Shown: positions 9,986 through 19,608 of the stretch, piece by piece
How the letters are laid out: the number at the start of each line of letters is the position of its first letter
Position numbering within the stretch: the stretch's first letter is position 1
Assembly: GCA_029027825.1 (NCBI GenBank)
Contig: CP093399.1
Location: forward strand, 3,286,001 to 3,350,000
Direction of reading: 5' to 3'
Length of the DNA stretch: 64,000 nt
DNA from: Rs1 sp029027825
GTDB taxonomy: Bacteria > Pseudomonadota > Gammaproteobacteria > Pseudomonadales > Balneatricaceae
Translations under genes and position numbers: made by a program
The notes under the pieces: model-generated
Told to the model about the DNA's origin: nothing
The model's input: only the letters and a program-made list of their open reading frames with translations
Databases searched by the model: none

Positions 9986-10255
9986 ACTATACTCTGCATT
10001 CACTTTCAAACTACTGACTCAGGCAATATTCTTGCTGTTAACAACAAGAACACTTATTGCGAAGTCAGCTATACTTAATCTCAGCGCCCTGCAATCTGAC
10101 AAAATTTCTGTTTATATTTCTAAATCCACTGATAACTTAAACTTCTTGCCTTAAGTAGAAAATGTAGGCTGGTGCTATATATTTGCAGCCTATATAATAC
10201 CGCTTCTATTTTTGTAGTTTAAAACTGAGTTTATTACCAACTATATAGGGATGAC

Positions 10256-12628
10256 ATGCGCGCGATAAAAATACTATTCCAAATGATTTTGTCTTTTGCT
10301 GTACTAGGCGTCATTTTAGGGACTATTGCCATGGTCGGACTTTACCTCTACTTCTCCCCCAATTTACCTAATGTAGACACATTAAAAGAAGTTCATTTTC
10401 AAACTCCCATGCAAGTTTACTCCAAGGACCACAAGTTAATTGCTGAGTTTGGTGAAAAACGTCGCACGCCGATTAAATTCAACCAAATTCCGATCGATTT
10501 CGTCCACGCATTACAAGCGGCTGAAGATGCTCGTTTCTTTGAGCACAATGGTGTCGATATCAAGGGCCTTGCTCGAGCAGCAGTTCAGCTGGCCACTACG
10601 GGCAAGAAAAAAGGTGGTGGCTCTACTATCACCATGCAAGTAGCTAAAAATTTCTTCCTCACTAGAGAGAAATCCTTTTCCAGAAAGTTTAGCGAAATAT
10701 TACTTGCTCTTAAAATTGAAAGCTCGTTAAGCAAAGAACAAATATTCGAGCTCTATATCAATAAAATTTATTTGGGTCATAGATCTTATGGCATCCAGGC
10801 GGCATCTTATGTCTATTATGGCGAAGATATTAACCAGATCAGCTTGGCGCAACTTGCGATGATTGCCGGCCTACCTAAAGCGCCGTCTTCATTTAACCCA
10901 ATTAGAAATCCTACCAGAGCAATCGAGCGACGCAACTGGATTATCGGTAGAATGCTAGGCCTCGACTACATTAGCAAAACAGAACATGACCAAGCTATAG
11001 CCCAACCCGTTACAGCTTATTACCACAGTGCGAAAATCGAGTTATACGCCCCTTATATTGCCGAGATGGTACGCAAGCAGCTCTACGAAAAATACGGTGA
11101 TAGCTTATACACCAGTGGCTACCAAGTAATCACTACTGTTGACAGTGCGATGCAAGCCTCGGCCAACAAAGCGATGCAAAATGGTTTATTAGCTTATGTT
11201 AAAAGACACGGCTATAGAGGCCCTGAAAAACAAACCGAGATTAGCGCTTTAGACAGTGACGCCCGCTTAGATATTTTAGCAAAGGAACTCACCCACGCCA
11301 ACATAGAACCCGCTTTAGTCTTGGAACTTGCTGATAAAGAAGCAATTGTACTTCGCAAAAATGGCGAACACATTACCCTTCCCTGGAAGGGAATGTCATG
11401 GGCAAGAAAATTCAAAAGCGTTAACAGCATGGGCCCTAAACCGAAGAAAGCGGCCGATATCCTCGCGATCGGCGATGTTATTCGCATCAGAAAAGAACTT
11501 GATAGCAAAGACCAATCTGAATACTGGGGACTGAGCCAGATTCCCAAAGTACAAGGCGCGATGATCGCAATGGCTCCAGAAAACGGCGCGGTATTATCTT
11601 TGGTTGGAGGCTTTAGCTTTACTCATAATAAATTCAACCGAGCCACCCAAGCCCTGAGACAGCCCGGCTCTAATTTAAAACCCTTTATCTACGGCGCCGC
11701 TTTACAAGCAGGCTACACCGCAGCCACAACTATTAACGATGCACCTATTGTTCTGCAAGGAGCCAGTTTGCAGGCCAACTGGAGACCAGAGAATTCATCG
11801 CGTAAATTTTACGGCCCAACCAGGTTAAGAGTCGGCCTCTACAAATCAAGAAACTTAGTTTCTATCCGATTACTTAGGGCTATAGGTATCGATTATGCTC
11901 TGGATTATTTAGCTAAATTCGGTTTTGATAGAGAGACGCTTCCACAAAACCTATCCCTTTCACTAGGCGCCGCAGATCTAACCCCAATCTCTCTAATAGG
12001 TGGCTACGGTCCCATCGCCAATGGCGGCTACCGAATTGACACTTTCTTTATCGACAAAATACTCAACCCAAGCGGTGAAGTAATCTTCCAGGAGAGCCCG
12101 AGAACCGTAATTACCACCCAAGATTTAGCTGAAGATCAATACTCCCCGGCACCCAGAATTATCGACGCCCGCGATAGCTACGTTATCTACAGCATTTTAA
12201 AAGATGTTATCCGCAGGGGCACTGCCACTAAAGCCAGAGTACTGAAAAGAAATGACTTGGCAGGAAAAACTGGCACTACTAACTTGCAACGCGACGCTTG
12301 GTTTACCGGCTTTAACAGCAAAATTATAGCGACGGTATGGGTTGGCTATGACAATCCCGCCCCGCTTGGCAGAAGAGAATTTGGTGGAACGGCGGCACTG
12401 CCGATCTGGATTGACTTCATGAGAGAAACTTTAGCAGGAGAACCAGAAGCTCCTTTAAAGCGGCCTCCTGGATTAGTTAATGTGACAGTCAACGCTAAAA
12501 CCGGCTTAAGAGCCCGTCATTCCAAAGGAAAAACAGTCAGTGAAATAATCAAATCGGAGGATGCGCGGCGACTGGCTCAACAGAGCGCCGAGATTAACGA
12601 CTCGACCACTGATGACCTATTTAACTAG
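10256..12628 (+). CDS. mrcA: Penicillin-binding protein 1A (bifunctional transglycosylase/transpeptidase)
   Basis: 790 aa. Class A PBP that polymerises and cross-links peptidoglycan at the inner membrane. An N-terminal membrane anchor (about 8-30) precedes the GT51 glycosyltransferase with EDARFFEHNGVD (catalytic Glu) and GGSTITMQVAKN. A middle OB-like insertion follows, then the transpeptidase with SNLK (Ser near residue 472), SRN and KTGTT (near 671). AGGGATGAC precedes the ATG. Divergent from pilM, as in Pseudomonas and relatives (ponA-pilM). Confidence 0.95.
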   Translation: MRAIKILFQMILSFAVLGVILGTIAMVGLYLYFSPNLPNVDTLKEVHFQTPMQVYSKDHKLIAEFGEKRRTPIKFNQIPIDFVHALQAAEDARFFEHNGVDIKGLARAAVQLATTGKKKGGGSTITMQVAKNFFLTREKSFSRKFSEILLALKIESSLSKEQIFELYINKIYLGHRSYGIQAASYVYYGEDINQISLAQLAMIAGLPKAPSSFNPIRNPTRAIERRNWIIGRMLGLDYISKTEHDQAIAQPVTAYYHSAKIELYAPYIAEMVRKQLYEKYGDSLYTSGYQVITTVDSAMQASANKAMQNGLLAYVKRHGYRGPEKQTEISALDSDARLDILAKELTHANIEPALVLELADKEAIVLRKNGEHITLPWKGMSWARKFKSVNSMGPKPKKAADILAIGDVIRIRKELDSKDQSEYWGLSQIPKVQGAMIAMAPENGAVLSLVGGFSFTHNKFNRATQALRQPGSNLKPFIYGAALQAGYTAATTINDAPIVLQGASLQANWRPENSSRKFYGPTRLRVGLYKSRNLVSIRLLRAIGIDYALDYLAKFGFDRETLPQNLSLSLGAADLTPISLIGGYGPIANGGYRIDTFFIDKILNPSGEVIFQESPRTVITTQDLAEDQYSPAPRIIDARDSYVIYSILKDVIRRGTATKARVLKRNDLAGKTGTTNLQRDAWFTGFNSKIIATVWVGYDNPAPLGRREFGGTAALPIWIDFMRETLAGEPEAPLKRPPGLVNVTVNAKTGLRARHSKGKTVSEIIKSEDARRLAQQSAEINDSTTDDLFN

Positions 12629-13004
12629 CCAACTGATTGATAACAAAAAAGTTCAAGATGACTTGCTTGAGAGTAATCTCCTGCAAGCCATCAAGAAAGA
12701 GAGAAGGCTCTGAAATCAGCCATCAGCTTAGCTAGTTAACTGATTTGTCTGAATGAGGTCTCTGAGAATAGAGATTCGCTAAATAGTGAGCGTTAACTCA
12801 CCAATGTCTCCGACATCAAATTACGGACTATTTAGTACCGCTACCCTCCTACGGATCCCATCAGCCTTCTATTTTGCGCTGCAATGCCTATACCCTGAAA
12901 ATAGATCCCCTACAGAACACGTCTGCTTTCATCCAAAAAGACAGCCTGCTAACAAACACCATAAGATAAGTATCTATAAATAATCCAGACTGACTGTACA
13001 ATCC
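12629..13004. other. Intergenic region between the convergent PBP1A and acyltransferase genes
   Basis: About 375 bases with no supported gene. A 65-codon open frame at 12786-12983 has no recognisable domain or ribosome binding site. No clear terminator hairpin with a T-run is visible. Confidence 0.4.
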
Positions 13005-13760
13005 TTAGTTTGATACGGGTGCTGAAGCAGATTTTCCTTGATCTAACTCTGCCATCTGCACTTTGATCCAATCCACAGATTCCGCATGCAAATCACTAAC
13101 AGAACGATCTTGAGCACTAATCGGCTTACCGATACGCAGTGTGATTGTGCCAGGCTTTTTCAGTATTTTTCGCCCAGGCCAAAACATCCCGGCATTATGC
13201 GCCATAGGCAGCAAAGGAACATTTGCACTGACTGCCAACATAGCTCCGCCTTTGTTGAACACTCCCATTTCGCCGCTAGCCAAACGCGTTCCCTGTGGAA
13301 AAATAATCACCGGAACCTTACGCTCTAATCTATTTTTTCCCTGCTCTAAAAGCTGCTTTAACGCACCTCGCTTTTGACTGCGGTCTAAGGCAATCGGCTC
13401 AAGTAATGCCAGCGCCCAGCCAAAAAACGGAATTTTCAGCAGCTCTTTTTTTAATACTATAGAGTGTGGTCGAATTAAAGTTTGAAAGAAAATCGTCTCC
13501 CACTCACTCTGATGATTAGCGACTACCACGTAGGCTCCGTCATTCGGCAAATTTTCCAGCCCTTCAACTTTGACCTTAATCCCGCAACACACCCTGATCA
13601 AAAGAACATATAAAAAGTTTAAGCTAGTCACAAAACGAAAGCGTTTTTCAAAAGGTAACCATCTGGCAAACAGCACACAAATCAAGCCATGCACTATAGT
13701 TGCCAAGTAAAATGCACCGTAATATATGCAGGCACGTAAAAAATTTAACACTCTGTTCAC
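13005..13760 (-). CDS. plsC: 1-acyl-sn-glycerol-3-phosphate acyltransferase (PlsC family)
   Basis: 251 aa. Transfers a fatty acyl group to lysophosphatidic acid to make phosphatidic acid at the inner membrane. The catalytic HX4D-like block is NHQSEWETIFF, here with E in the acidic position, which is a common variant. The substrate-binding block is IIFPQGTR, and hydrophobic segments lie in the first ~60 residues. It is 40 bases upstream of the moaD side on the same strand and may be co-transcribed. A second member of the superfamily lies at 14530-15672. Confidence 0.9.
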   Translation of the reverse strand: MNRVLNFLRACIYYGAFYLATIVHGLICVLFARWLPFEKRFRFVTSLNFLYVLLIRVCCGIKVKVEGLENLPNDGAYVVVANHQSEWETIFFQTLIRPHSIVLKKELLKIPFFGWALALLEPIALDRSQKRGALKQLLEQGKNRLERKVPVIIFPQGTRLASGEMGVFNKGGAMLAVSANVPLLPMAHNAGMFWPGRKILKKPGTITLRIGKPISAQDRSVSDLHAESVDWIKVQMAELDQGKSASAPVSN

Positions 13761-13800
13761 ATTAACATCCTAAATAACCACTGCTCGACTGTAGAGTTTG

Positions 13801-14055
13801 CTAGCCGCCAGTGACTGGTGGAAAGAAAGCAACCTCATCGCCTGATTGTATGACATATTCTAAGCCAACCATTTCTTGATTGACGGCAATTAAAGTACTA
13901 ATATTTCCCAGCGCTATTATCCATTTTTCACCGCGCTGCTCCTGTAACCAACTTGATAAGTCGGCAACACTCTCGACACCTTGAGGTATTTCGATAGATT
14001 CATTGGCTAAACTTAGCTGCTCGCGAATACTGGCAAAGTAAATAATATCAATCAT
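13801..14055 (-). CDS. moaD: Molybdopterin synthase sulfur-carrier subunit MoaD
   Basis: 84 aa, ubiquitin-like. It ends in the required Gly-Gly (FFPPVTGG), which is adenylated and thiocarboxylated to donate sulfur to the molybdopterin precursor. Two bases downstream of moaC, so in one operon. Its partner subunit MoaE is not in this window. Confidence 0.95.
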   Translation of the reverse strand: MIDIIYFASIREQLSLANESIEIPQGVESVADLSSWLQEQRGEKWIIALGNISTLIAVNQEMVGLEYVIQSGDEVAFFPPVTGG

Positions 14056-14057
14056 AG

Positions 14058-14537
14058 CTAAGCCTCCGCTTGCCAGTGACCGCTTTTGCCACCGATTTTT
14101 TCTAATAACTTTAGATTTTGAATTTGCATGCCTTTATCCACAGCTTTACACATGTCATAGATAGTTAAGGCCGCGGTACTCGCCGCCATAAGCGCCTCCA
14201 TTTCTACCCCAGTCTGACCAGACAAACGACATGTAGCGGTGATCGCGACTAAGTTATTTTGCTGTTGCAGGTCTAGATCGACCTTCACTTTGGTCAACAT
14301 CAATGGGTGACACATTGGAATTAGATCGCTGGTTTTTTTAGCCGCCATGATTCCAGCAACCCTCGCCACCGCAAGTACGTCACCTTTCTTGTGACCGCCA
14401 CTTGCGATCAGTGCTAGAGTCTGTGGCAACATGCTAATTTCAGCGTATGCTGTGGCTTCTCTGGTGGTGACAGCTTTTTCAGTCACATCCACCATCTGTG
14501 CATTACCCTGAGCATCTAGATGGGTTAATTCAGACAT
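14058..14537 (-). CDS. moaC: Cyclic pyranopterin monophosphate synthase MoaC
   Basis: 159 aa. Completes the first step of molybdenum cofactor synthesis after MoaA. Conserved blocks are present: KKGDVLAVARVAGIMAAKKTSDLIPMCHPL, VEMEALMAASTAALTIYDMCKAVDKGM and IGGKSG near the C-terminus. It overlaps the 3' end of the acyltransferase gene at 14530 by 8 bases, indicating coupled translation. moaA is absent nearby. Confidence 0.97.
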   Translation of the reverse strand: MSELTHLDAQGNAQMVDVTEKAVTTREATAYAEISMLPQTLALIASGGHKKGDVLAVARVAGIMAAKKTSDLIPMCHPLMLTKVKVDLDLQQQNNLVAITATCRLSGQTGVEMEALMAASTAALTIYDMCKAVDKGMQIQNLKLLEKIGGKSGHWQAEA

Positions 14538-15672
14538 CTTGTGACTCCGTTACTTGTTGATTGAGGATCTTTTGTTGATTTAAATAAGGTGTAGCGTACA
14601 TCGCTTTCGCTATTATTGTTTCTTGATCACTTAAATCACTAAAGCGTTCAGCAAACTCTTGCTGCTGTTTCTGACTAATCCCCTCGAGCACCCCAGCGGC
14701 GATCAGATTAGAATCATGCAGCAGGTAATTCGCCTGTATCTGCTGGTCAATATGTAAAGCCAGCTCAGCAGGCGTTGCTATACTTTCGTCAACTACATCG
14801 CCAAAATGCACATGTACATTACCTTTATAACCAGTAATCCCTGCGACAATGCTTTCAATGTCTTCAAACTCACTTTTTTGGTATGTGCCACCATTGGCCT
14901 TAATCCCAAGCTCTTTGGCTTTTTGCTTATCACAAGGGTCAAATTCATACGAGATTGAAACAGGCACTAGATTTAGTCTTTTAGTCGCTTCAGAGAAAGT
15001 CAACGCTTTACGCTGCGCCATATACAGCATTTTCAGTAAGGCTGCATCGGTTTTATCATTGCCATCTTTGGCGCGGCCTTCACGTTGTGCAATCCAGATT
15101 GAAGCTTCATCAACCACCACTGAATGATCGATATACGACGACAAATGAGTCAGTGCTTTTAACATTTCACGCGGCGCCTTGGCCGAACGTTTTACAATAA
15201 AGCTTTTATTCAAACGCATTAAATCCGAGACATACTCTTTTGAGAGTAGATTATCGCCAATCGCAATTCTCACCGTTTGCATACCTTTGTGAAAAAACAT
15301 CCAATTGACAAAAGCAGGATCCATCGCTATATCTCGATGATTGGAGATAAACAGATACGCCCCCTCTGGATCTAAATTTTCAATCCCGGAGCAAGTGACT
15401 TTGTGTGTAGAGCGGGAGATCATTTTCTGCATAAAACCCGCCACCACTTTTTGAAAATCACGCACGGTATCAATATCACCAAATTGCCGCGCCAAACCGA
15501 TTCGCACGATACTTTTAGTTAATCGCGGCAACCAGCGGTATAATTTTGCAAATTTATAGTGGGAGATTGCACCTACTAATTCATCGTTATACAGCAATGC
15601 ATTGAGCACAGCTGGTACTTCTGAATCGTTATATGGACGAATATCACTGTAGAGATCTTGTGTTAAATTCAC
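14530..15672 (-). CDS. 1-acyl-glycerol-3-phosphate acyltransferase superfamily protein
   Basis: 380 aa. An acyltransferase motif ISNHRDIAMDPAF (HX4D type, about residues 112-124) lies within a PlsC-like domain. The N- and C-terminal extensions are not recognised; the C-terminal half contains NLVPVSISYEFDPCDKQKAKELG, seen in large hypothetical acyltransferases of gammaproteobacteria. Its substrate is unknown. It overlaps moaC, so it may simply share that transcript. No membrane helix is obvious. Confidence 0.8.
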   Translation of the reverse strand: MNLTQDLYSDIRPYNDSEVPAVLNALLYNDELVGAISHYKFAKLYRWLPRLTKSIVRIGLARQFGDIDTVRDFQKVVAGFMQKMISRSTHKVTCSGIENLDPEGAYLFISNHRDIAMDPAFVNWMFFHKGMQTVRIAIGDNLLSKEYVSDLMRLNKSFIVKRSAKAPREMLKALTHLSSYIDHSVVVDEASIWIAQREGRAKDGNDKTDAALLKMLYMAQRKALTFSEATKRLNLVPVSISYEFDPCDKQKAKELGIKANGGTYQKSEFEDIESIVAGITGYKGNVHVHFGDVVDESIATPAELALHIDQQIQANYLLHDSNLIAAGVLEGISQKQQQEFAERFSDLSDQETIIAKAMYATPYLNQQKILNQQVTESQDV

Positions 15673-15911
15673 TGTGCTGTATAACCTAGCTATTTAAAGC
15701 CGCCTATTTTAGCGTTTCATGCAGCGTATTGCACTTTTTTGCGACAAGTTCCGCTGATTCAACCCCAGTTAACCGCCAATAACTGACAGTTACCTTGAAT
15801 GTTATAGCAAAACCATCGAGACCAGTGCAGTAAAAAGCTTGCTAAAGTTGATCAATTGACCAGCAAAAATTTACTTGCTTTACGATGCCGTCTCAATGGT
15901 CGGTACTGGAA

Positions 15912-17147
15912 TTATCCCAGCAGCTGACTGAATGGAATAAAATCAACCCGCTGACCTTTTTCTACTAGACTATCAGCGGGAATCATAATCAAGCCATTAG
16001 CCTTGCTAGCGGTAGATAACATTCCTGAGCTCTGATTAGTAAAAGGTCGCACTTGGCCATCTTCATAAACACCTCTGAGATACTCTTCTCTAGTACACTT
16101 TTTAACAACCTCAAAATCCGCGAGTACTTTAAAACTGAGCGTTTTTTCAACGTTGCCGCCCTGTAACTTCATCAAGTATGGCCGAGCAAAAAGACAAAAG
16201 GTAATCAGTGCTGATGCGGGGTTACCCGGCAGACCAAAAATAGGCGTATTATCCACCCATCCATAAGCTAATGGTTTGCCTGGCTTCAGTTTTATCCGCC
16301 ACATATTTAGCTGACCCAATGAATCGACAGCGGCTTTTATATGGTCTTCGTCGCCAACTGAGACCCCCCCGGTACTAATAATTAAATCTGCACATTGTGC
16401 CGCTTTTGCCAACGCCGCAGTAGTCGCCTCTAGGGTATCTGACACTTTACCCAAATCAACCACCTGCATGCCCAACTGTTGAATTAAAGCATTTAACATC
16501 GCGCGATTGGAGTTGTATATCTTGCCATCAGCAAGAGGTTCACCGGGCTCCACCAGCTCATCCCCGGTAGATAGAATGGCTATTTTTAATGGTTTATAGA
16601 CAGATAATTGATTAATTCCAGCTGATGCCAGCACCCCAATATCCGCCGGCTGTAATTTTCTGCCCACTGAGTGCAGCAACTCGCCACAGCGAATATCTTG
16701 CCCTTTTGGTCGGACATTTTGCCGCAGCTTAACTTTCTCAGGTAAACGAACCCCCGCTTCATCGACGCTCACTTGCTCTTGCATGATGATCGTATCTGCA
16801 CCTTTGGGGAGTTCTGCACCGGTGAAAATTCGTGCTACAGTCCCCGCTTTTAAGGTTTGTGGGGCGTCCCCTGCCGCGATACGCATCGATTGCTGCATAA
16901 TGGTTTCAGCACCAACATTTAAGTCAGCAAAAGCAACCGCATAACCATCCATACTGCTGTTATCTTGAGGGGGTACATCCACCAGAGATACCGATTGATG
17001 AGCGAGAATCCGGTGCAGGGAGCAATCTAAGTTAATTGACTCTACCTGCTGAGTGATTTTCACATCTGCCAACAACTGTTCAAGGGCTTCGGATACAGGA
17101 ATAAGTGGCTGTACTTTAAATTTAACATTATTAATCACATCAACCAT
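15912..17147 (-). CDS. moeA: Molybdopterin molybdenumtransferase MoeA
   Basis: 411 aa from the preferred start. Inserts molybdate into adenylylated molybdopterin. Blocks seen: PPQDNSSMDGYAV, RIFTGAELPKGADTIIMQE, LSTGDELVEPGEPLADGKIYNSN, ISTGGVSVGDEDHIK and IFGLPGNPASALITF. The open frame begins 13 codons earlier at 17186, but TTGAGAG lies just before the ATG at 17147 and the protein then starts VDVINNVKFK, so I take that start. It is separated from the acyltransferase/moaC/moaD string by 239 bases on the same strand. Confidence 0.95.
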   Translation of the reverse strand: MVDVINNVKFKVQPLIPVSEALEQLLADVKITQQVESINLDCSLHRILAHQSVSLVDVPPQDNSSMDGYAVAFADLNVGAETIMQQSMRIAAGDAPQTLKAGTVARIFTGAELPKGADTIIMQEQVSVDEAGVRLPEKVKLRQNVRPKGQDIRCGELLHSVGRKLQPADIGVLASAGINQLSVYKPLKIAILSTGDELVEPGEPLADGKIYNSNRAMLNALIQQLGMQVVDLGKVSDTLEATTAALAKAAQCADLIISTGGVSVGDEDHIKAAVDSLGQLNMWRIKLKPGKPLAYGWVDNTPIFGLPGNPASALITFCLFARPYLMKLQGGNVEKTLSFKVLADFEVVKKCTREEYLRGVYEDGQVRPFTNQSSGMLSTASKANGLIMIPADSLVEKGQRVDFIPFSQLLG

Positions 17148-17400
17148 ATGGATTCTCTCAAGCGCAAATAAAATAGTTTTAAACAACTGAACTTAAATAG
17201 ATTTTACTGCAAGAATTTTACATTAACCAGTGCAATACTTACACTTGCTAGTAACATAGCTCCCATTAGATTAGGCAAAGGTTGATTAAAGACAAAATTT
17301 TACCGCTAGCCTTCCCATTTTATAAACCTTGCTTTGTATCTGGCCCTGCACTTAAAGCTTGCTGCAAACTGACAACATTTCACTGACAGAGCCAGACAAC

Positions 17401-17781
17401 ATGTATATAGCCGTTAAACACCTACATTTAACCTTAATGTTATGTAGTGTTATTTTTTTAATCGTCCGAGTGGTAGCAGCCACCGCTAATGCACAATTTT
17501 TAAATCGCAAATGGATAAAAATAGCACCGCATGTCCTAGACACTTCCCTATTAATTAGCGCCATTACCTTAATGGTGATCATTCAACAATACCCAATTAC
17601 CAACCATTGGCTCAGTGCTAAACTACTGGCTTTAGTCGGCTATATCATTTTTGGCACGCTGGCATTGAAGGGACAAAAAAGCGCCTTAACTAGACTATTA
17701 TTTTTGGCTGTGTCCTTAAGTTTGGTCGGTTACATGGTGAGTATTGCGATCACTAAAAGCCCTTTTCCCTGGGCTTTTTAG
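17401..17781 (+). CDS. SirB-family membrane protein
   Basis: 126 aa. It begins MYIAVKHLHLTLMLCSVIFLIVR and has four hydrophobic helices (about 8-22, 40-60, 70-88 and 94-114), matching the SirB2 family of small integral membrane proteins. SirB was named as an invasion-gene regulator in Salmonella, but its molecular role is unknown. The open frame starts at 17359, but the ATG at 17401 matches the family start. No strong ribosome binding site is visible. Confidence 0.8.
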   Translation: MYIAVKHLHLTLMLCSVIFLIVRVVAATANAQFLNRKWIKIAPHVLDTSLLISAITLMVIIQQYPITNHWLSAKLLALVGYIIFGTLALKGQKSALTRLLFLAVSLSLVGYMVSIAITKSPFPWAF

Positions 17782-17913
17782 GTACTTGATAGTCAGCGGG
17801 GCAATGCACAGATGCTGATTAATCCTGAATATCTGATTGACCTTTACTGCCGATAACTAGTTGTCACCCAGCAGCGGGCTGCAGAGAAAACAGATCTGTT
17901 ACTAAGATGAAAA

Positions 17914-18822
17914 CTAGTCAGTGTAGAGGGTATCCATCACCTGCGACAATTCAGTTCTCCAAGGTCGCTGATGGATGCCGAAGCTGCGCAATAGCTTTTT
18001 ACAGTTAAGCACCGAGGACGCCGGACGCTCTGCATTGGTATAAATTTCTGAACGAGGTACCGAGATTATGCTCTCTGCCATCAGCTGTTCGTGCTGTTTT
18101 GCCCGTAAAAAAATTGATTCTAAAAACTTATATCGAGTAGTGACTTCTGCACCACAGTAGTGATAGGTGCCCCAGGCATCAGCCCCCTCATTTAACTGTC
18201 TTATCACTGCAAAAATAACGCGGGCTATATCACCTGCAGAGGTGGGGCAACCTTGACGATCATTAGCCGCATACATTACTTTTTCACAGCGTGCACGCGC
18301 TAGTGAACTGGTTAAAAAATTTTCATTCCACTGAGAAAACAGCCAGCTAACTCGCAGGATTAGATGTTTATCCCACTTGTTACGTAGCATCTCTTCACCT
18401 TGCCACTTACTTTTACCAAAAATGCCCAAGGGAATGGTTTGATCATCTTCGCTATAACCACTCGCATAGTGTCCATCGAATACATGGTCTGTGGACAAAT
18501 GAATGATCGGGATGTCTTTTTCCTTACAAACTTGCGCTAAAATCCCCAAAAAATCACGGTTTAACAAATAGCAGAGATCGACTTTCTTTTCACTAACCAC
18601 CACCGAGTTATAACCCAAAGTATTCACCACAAAATCCGGATTACTACGTTCCAAGACTTCGGTCACGACTTGTTTATCTCTGAGGTTCGGAGCGTTTGAA
18701 GTTGCGCCGACCACGGTAAATACATCGCTAGTTTGACCTGCTTTTATCAGTGCTTTACCCACTTGCTCTTTAGGGCCTGTCACTAATATTTTAATCCGAT
18801 TGTCACTTGACCAATGAACCAT
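17914..18822 (-). CDS. dTDP-4-dehydrorhamnose reductase-like SDR protein (RmlD family)
   Basis: 302 aa. Rossmann N-terminus (IKILVTGPKEQVGKAL); the canonical GxxGxxG is weakened to GPKEQVG. RmlD hallmarks are present: IIHLSTDHVFDG, the catalytic Y-x3-K in IFGKSKWQGE, and WLFSQWNENFL. RmlD reduces dTDP-4-keto-rhamnose to dTDP-rhamnose for surface polysaccharide. No rmlA, rmlB or rmlC neighbours are present, so it could instead act on another sugar or serve as a MAT2B-like protein. The family call is firm, the substrate is not. Confidence 0.75.
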   Translation of the reverse strand: MVHWSSDNRIKILVTGPKEQVGKALIKAGQTSDVFTVVGATSNAPNLRDKQVVTEVLERSNPDFVVNTLGYNSVVVSEKKVDLCYLLNRDFLGILAQVCKEKDIPIIHLSTDHVFDGHYASGYSEDDQTIPLGIFGKSKWQGEEMLRNKWDKHLILRVSWLFSQWNENFLTSSLARARCEKVMYAANDRQGCPTSAGDIARVIFAVIRQLNEGADAWGTYHYCGAEVTTRYKFLESIFLRAKQHEQLMAESIISVPRSEIYTNAERPASSVLNCKKLLRSFGIHQRPWRTELSQVMDTLYTD

Positions 18823-19110
18823 TCCATACCTTTAAAATGTCTAAAAAACTGGTTTTATTTTGGTATTGTGCAAATACCAAATTCAAACTGAACTGTGAAG
18901 AATCTTAGTTTATTCTACGATTAGTCGCTTTCGTGTAAACAATAACATATTACACCAGAAATAAAGCGGTTAGCCATTCCCAGCCAACACTTTTGCGACT
19001 TAGAACCTGCACTTGCGATTATCTAACCGAATTGGGCGGTGTCCAACACTGCAAAAAATTTGCCCATTGAGTACAGTTTCCATCAATCATTATTGCACAG
19101 TGCTAGTTTA

Positions 19111-19270
19111 CCTGAATCCGTGACTTCAAAGTGAATACAGAGTGTAAGATATTGGTTCTACTGTGGAATTGAAAAATCTTAGCTGCACCCGTAGGTTCAG
19201 CGGGTATTTTTCTAACCGCTGTAGAATCAAGAGCTTGCACTATGTGATGCAGTGAAGTCACTGAATCAGG
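19111..19270 (+). repeat. Short repeat family 1, copy 3
   Basis: 160 bp, bounded by CCTGAATCCGTGACTTC and GAAGTCACTGAATCAGG, inverted repeats with one or two mismatches. The interior is nearly identical to copies 1 and 4. Confidence 0.88.
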
Positions 19271-19421
19271 TTTCACATAAAACTAGCGGCAGAACCTACA
19301 GGTGAGGGATACTTTTCACTACCGATTATTAACATCACTTTTTTCATATGATTGATTTTTTTCGATCACCAAACTCTAAATACTGCAAATATCATCTTAT
19401 CTTCTTTTGCTATAGTTATTA

Positions 19422-19581
19422 CCTGAATCCGTGACTTAAAAGTGAATACAGAGTGTAAGAAATTGGTTCTACAGTGGAATTGAAAAATCTTAGCTGCACC
19501 CGTAGGTTCAGCGGGTATTTTTCTAACCACTGTACAATCAAGAGCTTGTGCTATGTGGCGCCGTGAAGTCACTGATTCAGG
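19422..19581 (+). repeat. Short repeat family 1, copy 4, immediately upstream of a gene
   Basis: 160 bp, bounded by CCTGAATCCGTGACTTA and GAAGTCACTGATTCAGG. It ends 27 bases before the ATG of the PLP-enzyme gene, so it replaces or carries that gene's proximal promoter region. Confidence 0.88.
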
Positions 19582-19608
19582 TATTAGCTATATCAACAGG
19601 AGAATAGC

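Larger units (their letters stand above)
9276..10255. other. Divergent intergenic region between pilM and the PBP1A gene
   Basis: No gene is supported here. The stretch holds two copies of short repeat family 1 (9535-9693 and 9735-9985), listed separately, plus A+T-rich flanks that must contain the promoters of pilM (minus) and the PBP1A gene (plus). Short open frames inside the first repeat copy are products of the repeat. Confidence 0.6.
18823..19608. other. Intergenic region rich in short repeats, upstream of the PLP-enzyme gene
   Basis: No gene is supported. It contains two near-identical copies of repeat family 1 (19111-19270 and 19422-19581). The remaining 27 bases before the PLP-enzyme ATG carry AGGAG as ribosome binding site, so any promoter close to that gene has to lie within or before the second repeat. 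Confidence 0.6.

Noticed and set aside
12786..12983. 65-codon open frame between convergent genes
   Set aside because: No ribosome binding site, no recognisable domain, and low-complexity composition.
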